This document shows positions 36,372-45,673 of a DNA stretch of 64,000 bases, piece after piece. Each line of letters starts with the position of its first letter. Position 1 is the stretch's first letter. The position numbers and the translations under genes are program-made. The notes beneath the pieces were generated by a model. That model made no database searches, was not told the DNA's origin, and saw only the letters and a program-made list of their open reading frames with translations. The DNA lies in the NCBI GenBank assembly GCA_031411655.1, contig JANOBM010000124.1, positions 62,001-126,000 of the forward strand, given 5' to 3'. The stretch is from UBA6163 sp031411655 (GTDB lineage: Bacteria > Planctomycetota > Planctomycetia > Pirellulales > Pirellulaceae).

Positions 36372-38660
36372 ATGGACCGCCTTCCCTCCTACCTGTTTAA
36401 CAGCGGTTCACCGCTCGCCGTGTGCGCGGGTGTCGCGTTCACATCGCCGCGAGCCTCGTGTTGGCTGGTGGTTGTTTTGGCTTCTGTATTGGCCAGTTCC
36501 ACTGGGTTCGCGAACGATACGACTAAGCCCATTAGCTTCGTGAACGACGTTATGCCGGTCCTCACTAAGGCTGGATGCAATACGGGTGTATGTCATGCAA
36601 AGGCTGGGAACGGACAAAACGGTTTTCAATTGTCCTTGCTTGGTTTCGAGCCCAAAGAGGACTTCGAACATTTAGCGATTGAGTCTCGTGGCCGAAGAAT
36701 TTTCCCTGCGGCACCGGACCTGAGTCTCTTGTTGTTAAAAGCGTCAGGTCAACTTCCTCATGGCGGTGGAGTTCGCCTTCGCAGCGACTCGGGTGGCTAT
36801 GCCGTATTACGAGAATGGATCAAGCAAGGCGCAACCAACGACACGAACAATGATCTGAGATTGTTGTCGATTCAGGTGTCACCGGGTCGCAGTACGCTTC
36901 AACCACGGGGAGAACAACCGTTACAGGCAACGGCACATTACTCCGACGGTGGTGTGCGTGACGTTTCTTCGTTGGCGCTTTACGAGTCGAACGACAGCAG
37001 TATGGCAGAGGTGTCCGAACTTGGAGTTGTAAAAGTATCCGACTTGCCAGGCAGAGTGGCGATCATGGTCCGATACCAGGGACAGGTAGCAGTTTTCAAT
37101 GCAGCCGTTCCGCAGGGTGCGCCGGTCGATAACCTACCTCCGGTGAATAACTTTGTGGATGAGTTGCTTTTTGCCAATCTGAAGGAACTCGGAATTCCGC
37201 CGTCTAGAGTGTGTGATGACGCGACGTTCATTCGTCGAGTCTCTTTCGATATTGCGGGACGTCTTCCCAGCGAACAAGAGGTTCAAGACTTTCTCACGAG
37301 CCAGGAACCAGGCAAACGCGACCAGCTGATCGATGAGCTGCTGCAAAGTCCCGAGTATGCGGATTACTTCGCAAACAAGTGGACGGCTATGTTGAAAAAC
37401 CGTCGCGATGATGCCAGCGATATCACCTCCAATTTTGCATTCTTTTCGTGGATTCGTGATGGCCTCTTGGAAAACAAACCCTACGACCAAATCGTACGAG
37501 AGTTGTTGGCAGCGACGGGCACGGTAATGACGAATCCGCCGGTCGCGTGGTACAAGCGGGTCAAAGAGCCCAAGCAACAACTCGAAGATGTTGCACAGCT
37601 TTTCTTGGGCGTAAGAATGCAATGCGCCCAGTGTCATCACCACCCTTTTGAGCGATGGAGCCAAGACGACTATTACAGCTTGTCCGCTTTCTTTACCCAA
37701 GTGGGACGCAAGCCCACGTCGACTCGCGGTGAAGACATGATCTTTCATCGTCGCGGTATCGCCACCGCGACAAACATCAAAACCGGCGCGGCACTAAAAC
37801 CTTCAGCACTTGGTGAACCCATGGTGCCGATTTCTGCCGATGAGGATCCGCGTCTCAAGTTAGCCGACTGGATGAGCTCTCCTAAGAACCCTTACTTTGG
37901 AAAAGCCGTTGTCAATCGGTACTGGAAGCACTTTTTTCGAAGAGGCCTGATTGAACCGGAAGACGACATACGTGACACCAATCCGCCAACCAATCCCGAG
38001 TTACTGGCTGCGCTCGAAAGTCATTTCATTGCCAGCGGCTTCGATCTTCGCGAACTGGTTCGAACCATTACCCGTTCGAATGCCTATCAACTCGATTCTC
38101 AACCAAACGAACATAATCTTGCTGATTTGCAGAATTACTCTCGCTATTATCCTCGACGCTTACAGGCTGAGGTAATTCTTGATTCAATCGACCAGTTGAC
38201 CGGAGCACGAACCGACTTCCCCAACCTCCCTGCGGGAACGCGGGCAATTGCACTGCCGGACAACAGTTACAACCGGGCCTCACCCTTTCTGAAAGTGTTC
38301 GGACGTCCAGAAAATGAAAGCGTGTGCGAGTGTGAGAGGGTACAGTCCTCCAGTCTCGCCCAAAGTTTGCACTTGATAAACGCGGACGACATTAAAGCAA
38401 AACTCGCTACCAGCAACGGACGGGCAGAGCAGTTAGCGAAATCGGATAAGCCCATCGATGAAAAAATAGCCGAATTGTACCGAGTCGCATTTGCGAGAAG
38501 GCCCAGCGATATCGAGCTAAAGGTTGCGACAGGCTATCTTTCGGAACCAAGACTGGATGCCAACGGAAATCCGCTGGACCCGCAACAAGCCAGTCGCGAA
38601 AACTTTCAAGATCTCATTTGGGCATTAATAAACACCAAAGAGTTTTTGTTCAATCACTAG
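36372..38660 (+). CDS. PSCyt-N / Ig-like / DUF1549 / DUF1553 secreted protein
   Basis: 762 aa. A hydrophobic segment at about 32-47 (LVVVLASVLASSTGFA) is the likely export signal, preceded by an unusually long N region. An N-terminal haem-like motif of the spaced form CNTGVCH (residues 69-75) is followed by Big2-like strands (about 165-250), DUF1549 (FIRRVSFDIAGRLPSEQEV, with CAQCHHHPFERW) and a compact DUF1553 (NPYFGKAVVNRYWKHFF). It heads the second cassette: this gene, a PPC-domain protein 16 bp later, then DUF1501. The CxxxxCH spacing differs from the CxxCH of the first cassette. Confidence 0.92.
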   Translation: MDRLPSYLFNSGSPLAVCAGVAFTSPRASCWLVVVLASVLASSTGFANDTTKPISFVNDVMPVLTKAGCNTGVCHAKAGNGQNGFQLSLLGFEPKEDFEHLAIESRGRRIFPAAPDLSLLLLKASGQLPHGGGVRLRSDSGGYAVLREWIKQGATNDTNNDLRLLSIQVSPGRSTLQPRGEQPLQATAHYSDGGVRDVSSLALYESNDSSMAEVSELGVVKVSDLPGRVAIMVRYQGQVAVFNAAVPQGAPVDNLPPVNNFVDELLFANLKELGIPPSRVCDDATFIRRVSFDIAGRLPSEQEVQDFLTSQEPGKRDQLIDELLQSPEYADYFANKWTAMLKNRRDDASDITSNFAFFSWIRDGLLENKPYDQIVRELLAATGTVMTNPPVAWYKRVKEPKQQLEDVAQLFLGVRMQCAQCHHHPFERWSQDDYYSLSAFFTQVGRKPTSTRGEDMIFHRRGIATATNIKTGAALKPSALGEPMVPISADEDPRLKLADWMSSPKNPYFGKAVVNRYWKHFFRRGLIEPEDDIRDTNPPTNPELLAALESHFIASGFDLRELVRTITRSNAYQLDSQPNEHNLADLQNYSRYYPRRLQAEVILDSIDQLTGARTDFPNLPAGTRAIALPDNSYNRASPFLKVFGRPENESVCECERVQSSSLAQSLHLINADDIKAKLATSNGRAEQLAKSDKPIDEKIAELYRVAFARRPSDIELKVATGYLSEPRLDANGNPLDPQQASRENFQDLIWALINTKEFLFNH

Positions 38661-38676
38661 TTTCTGAGGGTGGTCA

Positions 38677-40977
38677 ATGTACTTACTGAGTCCTATTCAC
38701 CGAGCTTTCTCGCGGTGCGCCAACCGCAGAAACGTGGCGATACTCATGGCTGGCTTCGCCCTCGCGACTGTGTCGAAGTCGCTGTTGATGGCTCAGTCGG
38801 TTTGTCTCCCTTTGCCACGCTTGCTGACAATGATGCCCATGGGCGGCACGGCTGGCGCGCAAGTGGAGATAACGATTTCTGGAGAAAACATCGAAGATGT
38901 CTCGCAGATGCTTTTCAACCATCCTGGTTTGGGGGCGGTTCCAAAGTTGGATGCTAATGGCTTGCCCGTGGATAAGCAGTTCATCGTTTCGATTGCCGAA
39001 AATTGTCCTGATGGTATCTATGAAGCGCGAGTGTTGACCCGGCTTGGCATTTCATCTTCAAGAGTTTTCTCGGTCAGCCATCTGCCGGAGTCGGTTCGAG
39101 CGACGCCAAACACAACGCTCGATACCGCCATGGAGTTGAGCGTAAACTCCATTTGTAATGCAGTGATAACGGAGAAGTCGGTTGACCATTACACGTTTAA
39201 AGCCGAGCAAGGGCATCGATACATTGTGCACTGTTCTTCACGTGGGATTGACTCAAAACTAGATCCCGTGGTCATTGTGGCTGATTCGCAGGGACGTGAT
39301 CTGGTGGTTCAGCGTCAGGGCGATGTCTTGGATTTTGTGGCTACTGAATCAGGTAAGCATGTCATCAAAATCCACGAGCTCACGTTTAAGGGCGGGCTTG
39401 CCTATTTTTATCGACTCTCTTTGACAGAAATTCCCATTGGCGACAACCTGCCATCGTTTGCGTCGACCAAGCCAGTGAACGCCTTTTCCTGGCCGCCTGA
39501 TGGACTTCCCGAAGAGGCCGCGACAGTGGAAGCATCGCCAGAGGTTGCCGCGTCGGAGCCTCAGACGATCACACTCCCATGCGATCTTTCAGGTAGTTTC
39601 TTTCCCGCGGCAGACGTCGATACCTTCGAGTTCGTTGGTAAGGCGGGAGATGCTTGGTGGGTCGAGGTCGCTTCCGAGAGACTTGGCCGACCAACCGACC
39701 CATCGGTTCTCATCCAGAAAGTAACGGGTGAAGGTGATACCATCGTGTTTACCGATGTCGCGGAGTTTACGGATATCGCTAGCCCGATAAAACCGTCGAG
39801 TAATGGGTATGCCTACGACGGGCCGCCCTATGATGGTGGCTCGTTAGACATCATTAATCGCTTGGAGATCAAAGAAGATGGACGCTATCGCTTAAGGCTT
39901 ATCGACCTCTTTGGCAGCACGCGAAACGACCGGCGAAACCGCTATCGTTTAATTATTCGACAAGCCGCTCCCGACTTTGCATTGGCGGCGTGGGGCTTAC
40001 ACATGGAGCTTCGTAACGGCGACCGTAATGCGCTGTCGAAGCCACTTTCGCTGCGAGGCGGCTCGACGCTCGCATTGGAGGTAGTCGCCGTTCGTCGTGA
40101 TGGTTTCGACGGCGACATCGAGCTTGTAATGGAAGGCCTTCCCCAGGGTGTTAGTTCGGCAGGCCTCAAGATCCCCTCAGGCAAGACAAACGGAATCTTG
40201 CTGATCACGGCAGAGGCTGATGCCCCCAAGGCTTTGACTCAAGCGAAGTTCTATGGCGTGTCGGAGATCAACGGCCAGACGGTACAGCGTTCCGTTCGCA
40301 TGGCGCAAATGGCATGGCCAATCGTTGACGCGTGGAACGAAATACCGAGTCCACGGCTGGTGGATGGGATTCCTGTTTCGGTGACTGATTCAGAACTTGC
40401 ACCTTTAACCATCGCGGCGAAAGAATCGAAGGTCTACGACGTTAAAGTGGGTGAGAAGGTATCGATCCCGCTGGCACACGTGAAGCGGAGTGAGTTCTCA
40501 GGATCGGTATTGCAGCTCAAAACGCTTGGTCATGGCTTCGAAAGTGTGCCTCGTTTTGATGTTTCGCTAGGAGAGGATAGCTCGGAAGCAACTTTGGATC
40601 TGGCAGCATTAAAGACGCCACCCGGCGAATACATGATCGCGTTTTATGGCAGTGCTGTGGCGAAGTATCGTTACAATCCAAGTGATGTATTCGTAGCCGA
40701 AGCTGCTGTTCGAAATGCGGAAGCCGAATTGAATGCGTTGACGCTGGAAGTTCAGAAACTCACCGAGGTAACAAATGCCGCTCCCGAAGCGACTAAAGAC
40801 GCGTCCAATCAATTGCTTGCCACTGCGATCGCTAAGAAACAGGCCTCCGAAGCGGCCCTGTTAACGAGCAGTGAAAAGCTGAAAGCGGCGAACCAAAAGG
40901 CGACGCCGTCCGATACCGTTGAAATTATTATTTCTAAACCCATCACCATCCGTGTGAATCCGGCAGGGACACAATGA
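38677..40977 (+). CDS. secreted pre-peptidase (PPC)-like protein with C-terminal coiled coil
   Basis: 766 aa; GAGGG sits 7 bp before the ATG. A likely signal segment lies at about 21-42. An IPT/TIG-like domain (PMGGTAGAQVEITISGENI) is followed by two PPC-like beta-sandwich units (SVDHYTFKAEQGHRYIVHC, and DVDTFEFVGKAGDAWWVEV) separated by a Pro/Glu linker, then more beta domains. The last 100 residues are Ala/Glu/Lys-rich with heptad character (about 665-745), a probable coiled coil. It overlaps the DUF1501 gene by 4 bp. Likely an extracellular binding or scaffold partner of the DUF1549/DUF1501 proteins; this is inferred from context. Confidence 0.85.
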   Translation: MYLLSPIHRAFSRCANRRNVAILMAGFALATVSKSLLMAQSVCLPLPRLLTMMPMGGTAGAQVEITISGENIEDVSQMLFNHPGLGAVPKLDANGLPVDKQFIVSIAENCPDGIYEARVLTRLGISSSRVFSVSHLPESVRATPNTTLDTAMELSVNSICNAVITEKSVDHYTFKAEQGHRYIVHCSSRGIDSKLDPVVIVADSQGRDLVVQRQGDVLDFVATESGKHVIKIHELTFKGGLAYFYRLSLTEIPIGDNLPSFASTKPVNAFSWPPDGLPEEAATVEASPEVAASEPQTITLPCDLSGSFFPAADVDTFEFVGKAGDAWWVEVASERLGRPTDPSVLIQKVTGEGDTIVFTDVAEFTDIASPIKPSSNGYAYDGPPYDGGSLDIINRLEIKEDGRYRLRLIDLFGSTRNDRRNRYRLIIRQAAPDFALAAWGLHMELRNGDRNALSKPLSLRGGSTLALEVVAVRRDGFDGDIELVMEGLPQGVSSAGLKIPSGKTNGILLITAEADAPKALTQAKFYGVSEINGQTVQRSVRMAQMAWPIVDAWNEIPSPRLVDGIPVSVTDSELAPLTIAAKESKVYDVKVGEKVSIPLAHVKRSEFSGSVLQLKTLGHGFESVPRFDVSLGEDSSEATLDLAALKTPPGEYMIAFYGSAVAKYRYNPSDVFVAEAAVRNAEAELNALTLEVQKLTEVTNAAPEATKDASNQLLATAIAKKQASEAALLTSSEKLKAANQKATPSDTVEIIISKPITIRVNPAGTQ

Positions 40978-42443
40978 GCGATCCTTTTCATGCCTCGTCG
41001 GTTTGTTGTCCTGGGCCTGTTGGATTCGCCGAATCCAGCCGATTTGATCGGGCAGGTCGTCGTGGTTTCATTCGCATGGGACTGGCTGGTTTTGCAAGTT
41101 TAAGCCTTCCTGGATTGCTAAAATACCGGACGGCGGCTGCTCAAGACTTAGCCGATAACGCGAAGGGGCTTCGTGAACCCACAGCGGTAATCATGGTTTG
41201 GAAACCAGGCGGTTGCTCGCACCTAGACACGTATGACCCGAAGCCGATGGCGAGTAGTGAATACCGAGGCCCGTTCGCAACCATTCCCACTAAAATACCT
41301 GGGACTTACTTTACTGAGCTGTTGCCGATGCAAGCTCAGATCGCGGATAAGTTCACGGTGTTGCGTTCTATGCACCAGACGGCTGCAGGACATCCTGCGG
41401 GGTCGATGCAGATGTTGTCAGGAGACCCAGACACTCGCGATAAACCGAAACCAAAGTATCCAGACTGGATGACGGTTACGAACTACCTTCGATCCCAAAA
41501 CGGAACCAGGACGAACCCGCTTCCTCTCTATACGGGTATCAATCCACCTTTAGAGTACAACGGACCTGCATACTTAGGGGATTCGTACTCGCCATTCACG
41601 GTGATGGGTGATCCCAATGCACCTTCATTCTCTGTGCCCAACATTGGACTGTCCAATCCCAATGAAGTGCAGCGTCTCTCGCGGCGAACCTCGCTTCGAA
41701 AAAATCTTGATACGCTTCAACGTGCATTTGATCGCCAAGGTGAGATGGGGGCGTTAGATCAATTCGAAGAACAGGCGATGACATTGCTTACCAGTCCGAT
41801 CACTCGCGAAGCGTTCGATCTGACTAAAGAAGACGATCGTACCCGAGATCGTTATGGTCGTAATGCGTGGGGCCAACAACTCTTAATGGCTCGGCGCCTT
41901 GTGGAAGCGGGCGTAGAGGTGCTGACCACTAGTCTCTCGGGTGCTCTGTGTGGTCGTGTCGGCAATTGGGATGACCATGCAGTGAACCACCACATTTTTG
42001 ACGCGATGCGTTTTCGTGCCCAGGCATACGACCAAGCTGTATCCGCTTTGATCGAGGACATTTATGCGCGCGGATTAGATAAGCGAGTGCTCGTTGTCGT
42101 CACCGGTGAGTTTGGCAGAACGCCGAAAATTGAACACTCGCCTAGCACGGGCGAGGGCAATGCAAGCGGTCCAGCGGGAACGCAGCAACCTGGCCGCGAT
42201 CACTGGCCGCGGGCATTCTCAAACCTATGGGCCGGCGGTGGGATTGAAACGGGGCGCGTGATCGGCGCTACCGATAAGCTTGGAGAAGATCCCATTTCGA
42301 GAGCGTGTTCAGCAGGTGACTTCCTTGCAACCATTTACCATCATCTCGGAATCGATGCGGCAACCACCTTTATAAAGGACTTTAACGGACGTCCCACGCC
42401 GATCGTTGATCGAGGTAAACCAATTGCGGAATTGATCTCCTGA
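40974..42443 (+). CDS. Tat-exported DUF1501 protein (second copy)
   Basis: 489 aa; the start overlaps the preceding stop (ATGA). Tat signal RRGFIRMGLAGFASLSLPGLL. The core matches the 34582 protein: AVIMVWKPGGCSHLDTYDPKP at the N side and VVVTGEFGRTPKIEH with a later GRDHWPRAFSNLWAGGG at the C side. Paralogue of the first DUF1501 but clearly diverged. Third gene of the second cassette. Confidence 0.93.
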   Translation: MSDPFHASSVCCPGPVGFAESSRFDRAGRRGFIRMGLAGFASLSLPGLLKYRTAAAQDLADNAKGLREPTAVIMVWKPGGCSHLDTYDPKPMASSEYRGPFATIPTKIPGTYFTELLPMQAQIADKFTVLRSMHQTAAGHPAGSMQMLSGDPDTRDKPKPKYPDWMTVTNYLRSQNGTRTNPLPLYTGINPPLEYNGPAYLGDSYSPFTVMGDPNAPSFSVPNIGLSNPNEVQRLSRRTSLRKNLDTLQRAFDRQGEMGALDQFEEQAMTLLTSPITREAFDLTKEDDRTRDRYGRNAWGQQLLMARRLVEAGVEVLTTSLSGALCGRVGNWDDHAVNHHIFDAMRFRAQAYDQAVSALIEDIYARGLDKRVLVVVTGEFGRTPKIEHSPSTGEGNASGPAGTQQPGRDHWPRAFSNLWAGGGIETGRVIGATDKLGEDPISRACSAGDFLATIYHHLGIDAATTFIKDFNGRPTPIVDRGKPIAELIS

Positions 42444-42485
42444 TCCTGTCATTGCCCTCACCGTTACCGCGATAGGCTGACAATC

Positions 42486-42782
42486 TCAGACATCCCCCTG
42501 ATTCCAATAGGTCGCAACACCTCCACCGATGAGGGCGCCAAGGGACGTACCAAACAAGATCATCGCGACCCCTAAAAGCCCACCCCGTACCTCAACTGCC
42601 ACTTCCTTCTTGTGGCTCCGGGAGCCTACTACCGAACCACAGGATGTAGGCAACCCCCAGGCAAACTGGTAGCAATGCACCCGTTGCAATCCCGGGTAAG
42701 AGTCCTGGGTGCGGAGCATCCCGTCCGTCACATCAACGATTGAAGGAGCAAGGTGATTCGGTTCGTTCGGATGGGTCAACAA
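42486..42782 (-). pseudogene. frameshifted small membrane protein remnant or two overlapping tiny ORFs
   Basis: The 98-codon frame ends in a convincing membrane helix (GGLLGVAMILFGTSLGALIG), but its first 60 codons do not look protein-like. A second frame on the same strand reads DAPHPGLLPGIATGALLPVC followed by LGVAYILW, another hydrophobic helix, and stops at TGA inside the first frame just after a GTG that could start the last helix. Either this is one two-helix protein broken by an indel, or two coupled micro-ORFs. No family is recognisable. Confidence 0.35.
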
Positions 42783-42844
42783 TGGGCGCCCCCTTTCAAA
42801 AAATGAGAACTGCCGGCGTCGTGAATTCGTTTATTCGACCATTG

Positions 42845-44092
42845 TTAGTTGGCAGAGATACAGAACAGGTGGTTCTCGCCGCGGACGAATAGTTCATCGT
42901 CGACGGGCGCAGGAGTTGCGTCGACGGTTTCTCCCATTTCATTGGTGGCAATGATTTTCAACTGATCTGAATCCTCGATAACCACAATCGTACCGCTACG
43001 ATCGGTAAGGTAAACGTGCCCGCCTGCCGCTATCGGCGATGCGTAGGTGTTAGCGATACCTGCAACACGACTGGCCATGTAATGAGCCTTGCCGGTTGGT
43101 GCATTGACGCATGAAAGTTGGCCTGACTTTCCTTTGTAAAAGTACAGGCGATCTTCAGAAAGCAACGGCGATGCCACATCCGGAGTGTCTTGGGAAATGG
43201 TCCAAACAACGCTCTTGGTGCCTTCGATATCGCCTTTACCGTCTAACCGAAACGCACCCAAGAACGAGCCACGAAAACCACTTCCAATGAAGACGAGGCC
43301 GTCAGCCGCAACCGCTGATGCACAAGGACGCTGCGTCTGTCCACCGCACTTCCACAGTTCTTCACCCGACTCTAGGTCATACGCACGAGCACTCCTTTCG
43401 CCATTCATCACCACCTGCTTGCGGCCGTTGTAGTCGACGACCAGAGGAGTGGCCCAGCATGTGGGTTCATCCCGTTTTGCTTGCCACACGACTTTTCCCG
43501 ATCGTTTATCAAGTGCGAACAAAGACGATGGCCCCTCATGATCCCAGGGAACGAGAATTAGGTTTCCCGCAAGTGTTGGGGAACTCCCTTCGCCAAAACT
43601 ATTGCGTGTGTCCATTTTCCCGAACTCATGTTTCCACTGGAGCTTGCCGTCCATGGTGTAGCAATACAAGCCGCGAGATCCAAAGTGGGCGTAAACATGC
43701 GTCCCATCGGTGCATGGCGAGGCGGATGCAAATCCATTCGTAGAGTGCGTTTCCTGATGCGGTGTGGCCTCGATGGCAGTTTGCGTCCAAAGTGTCTTAC
43801 CAGTCTCGCGATCAAAACAGAGCAACTGAAATTTAAAACGATTGGAAGCTCCCACGACGGGGACTGCAGTGACGACGAACACTTGCTGGTCCCAAATGAC
43901 AGGGGAACCGGAACCGCGTCCTGGTACCGGAACTTTCCACTTCAAATTTTGCGATTCGCTCCAAGCTGTGGGGGGATTGGCATCCGCAGTACCATTGCCA
44001 GCAGGTCCGCGCCAGTGCCCCCAGTTCTCTGCACTTGCTTGCGATGCAATCAAAACACAAACGACGGTCGATGCGAAAACCGTTCGATTCAT
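42845..44092 (-). CDS. secreted PQQ-type beta-propeller protein
   Basis: 415 aa from the ATG at 44092, which gives signal MNRTVFASTVVCVLIASQASA; the frame opens 28 codons earlier without signal character. The eight-bladed propeller repeats show the PQQ-like W motif: NWGHWRGPAGNGTA, FDRETGKTLWTQT, LDKRSGKVVWQAKRD, YDLESGEELWKCGG. No catalytic Cys-Cys or Asp pattern of true quinoprotein dehydrogenases is obvious, so a binding or BamB-like scaffold role is as likely as an enzyme. Common in planctomycete genomes as a single gene. Confidence 0.9.
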   Translation of the reverse strand: MNRTVFASTVVCVLIASQASAENWGHWRGPAGNGTADANPPTAWSESQNLKWKVPVPGRGSGSPVIWDQQVFVVTAVPVVGASNRFKFQLLCFDRETGKTLWTQTAIEATPHQETHSTNGFASASPCTDGTHVYAHFGSRGLYCYTMDGKLQWKHEFGKMDTRNSFGEGSSPTLAGNLILVPWDHEGPSSLFALDKRSGKVVWQAKRDEPTCWATPLVVDYNGRKQVVMNGERSARAYDLESGEELWKCGGQTQRPCASAVAADGLVFIGSGFRGSFLGAFRLDGKGDIEGTKSVVWTISQDTPDVASPLLSEDRLYFYKGKSGQLSCVNAPTGKAHYMASRVAGIANTYASPIAAGGHVYLTDRSGTIVVIEDSDQLKIIATNEMGETVDATPAPVDDELFVRGENHLFCISAN

Positions 44093-44283
44093 GGCAAACC
44101 CTATCAGTTTTTCGGAGGTCCAGGATGATGCTGCAACACGCTCATTGTACCAAATGGACACTGAGAAGTTTGGCACTGCAAATAGGTCGCTAGCCCGTAC
44201 GGGTCGAAGTCCATCTTTTGGCGGGAGCCATGATCGATGATTGCACGCATTCGCATCGGGGGTTATTCTCCGTCCATCGAATG

Positions 44284-44314
44284 TCTATCCCTTTGAATCT
44301 CTATCCCTTTGAAT
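44284..44314 (+). repeat. 15-nt direct repeat, 16-nt period
   Basis: TCTATCCCTTTGAAT occurs at 44284-44298 and 44300-44314, separated by one C, 25 bp before the DUF1851 start codon. It could be a protein site or simply a slippage duplication in the leader. Confidence 0.8.
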
Positions 44315-44338
44315 GCGTGCTCCTGAAAGATCTTCGCC

Positions 44339-44818
44339 ATGGATGTGAACGACTACCTCATCGATATCTCAGAATTGAATTGGGACAATTTGCTGAGCGA
44401 ATGGACTTGGCTTCTCGATGATGATGTAGAGTTTCAGCCATGGATGATGAACCGTTTTGGAGACTTGTTCTGGGTCGATGGTGAGGGAGTGGTGAACTTG
44501 CTGAACGTGACCGATGGGACCATCGAGGCAGTTTCCGAAACGGAAGCGGCTTTTTTGGACCTCCTGGAAGACGAAGACACGGCATTCGAATGGTTCATGG
44601 TCGATCTTGTCGACGAACTGCTGGAACAGGAGATGCAACTTCGCGACGGCGAATGCTATGGATTCAAGGTACTACCGGTTCTGGGTGGCGAGTTTGAACC
44701 GGGGAATGTTTACGTCTCAGGACTTGAAAAGTACTGGTCGTTTTGTGGGGACGTCCATCGACAGATTAACGATCTTCCTGACGGCGCGGAAATAAAAATC
44801 GATATCCCCAATCGATGA
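44339..44818 (+). CDS. DUF1851 / Tdi1-like immunity-type protein (orphan)
   Basis: 159 aa, very acidic, no signal peptide. The C-terminal part matches the DUF1851 (T6SS immunity protein Tdi1 C-terminal) pattern: YGFKVLPVLGGEFEPGNVYV, then LEKYWSFCGDVHRQI with a closing Pro-Asp-Gly turn. The N-terminal half (DLFWVDGEGVVNLLNVTDG) fits the same family. Tdi1 proteins neutralise the Tde1 DNase toxin in type VI secretion loci, and the family is widespread as stand-alone immunity genes. No toxin or T6SS gene is in the window, so it may be an orphan immunity gene against neighbours or have another role. Confidence 0.8.
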   Translation: MDVNDYLIDISELNWDNLLSEWTWLLDDDVEFQPWMMNRFGDLFWVDGEGVVNLLNVTDGTIEAVSETEAAFLDLLEDEDTAFEWFMVDLVDELLEQEMQLRDGECYGFKVLPVLGGEFEPGNVYVSGLEKYWSFCGDVHRQINDLPDGAEIKIDIPNR

Positions 44819-44855
44819 TCGCGATGGCATTTAACGTCATCAGACGTTAGATGCG

Positions 44856-45656
44856 TCACTGCGATGAGTGCCTGCCTTCCGCTAATGAATCGAGTAGGTA
44901 TTGAATTTCGGGTTCGATGTCGTTTGGGTGTTCGACGGTCTTCGCGATCTCAGCGCGCAAGACTTGTCGAAAACACTTTCGCAACCGACAAACCGCAACT
45001 TTGATTGCTCCATCGGAAAGACCTAGCGCAGAGATAAGCGTTGGGTCGTATGCAGCGCCCATCAGTGTAGGGCGAAGAGCATGGAAGAGATCCTCTCGAT
45101 TGCTCGTTCGATATTCATGAGTGAGAGATTCGATGACGCGTTCCAGCAATTCAATGGCCCAACGCCGGTCAAAGAATGCGTCCGATGGAAACGCGTTCGA
45201 ATCCTCGATGGACTCAGCGATGGAGTTCTCGTTTCCTGCCGACTTGCATGGCCTTGTTGATTCGGCGGATTGGTCAAGCGAAAAAATTTTCTTTCCGCCA
45301 CCACGCTTGGCAGCATTTTGCTGGTCACGCATATCCATCAAGAAGTGTTTGACGGCACCAAGAAGAAAAGCACGAAATCGCCCTTTGCTGCGATTCGCCC
45401 CGGTGACGCCGCATCCACTTAGCAGGCGTGTAAAGAACTCTTGCGTCAAATCTTCCGCGTCACATTGTGCCTGCGGGGTTCCCCGCTGACATGTCTGTCG
45501 GATGAATTCAGAGACAGGACGATAATATCGCTGACAAAGATCACGAACCGCCTGCTCCGACTCAGGCGATGTGCCTTGGCAAGCCAGAACTCTAGTCCAC
45601 TGGGTGGTCTCAAAATCGGCAGGCAAGTGTTGGCTATTTGATTCACGTGACCCCAT
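44856..45656 (-). CDS. ECF-type sigma factor
   Basis: 266 aa from the ATG at 45656; an upstream in-frame GTG at 45668 would leave only 5 bp to the kinase stop. Region 2: CDAEDLTQEFFTRLL and the -10 recognition helix GRFRAFLLGAVKHFLMDM. Region 4: LGLSDGAIKVAVCRLRKCFRQVL, a helix-turn-helix. The linker is long and the C-terminal tail extends past region 4, as in the planctomycete ECF groups linked to Ser/Thr kinases. It follows the kinase gene on the same strand and is probably phospho-regulated by or with it. Confidence 0.9.
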   Translation of the reverse strand: MGSRESNSQHLPADFETTQWTRVLACQGTSPESEQAVRDLCQRYYRPVSEFIRQTCQRGTPQAQCDAEDLTQEFFTRLLSGCGVTGANRSKGRFRAFLLGAVKHFLMDMRDQQNAAKRGGGKKIFSLDQSAESTRPCKSAGNENSIAESIEDSNAFPSDAFFDRRWAIELLERVIESLTHEYRTSNREDLFHALRPTLMGAAYDPTLISALGLSDGAIKVAVCRLRKCFRQVLRAEIAKTVEHPNDIEPEIQYLLDSLAEGRHSSQ

Positions 45657-45673
45657 CGTCGCGTCCACTCAAG

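Noticed and set aside
37134..37748. 204-codon frame on the minus strand inside the DUF1549 gene
   Set aside because: Antisense shadow of a gene with clear family motifs.
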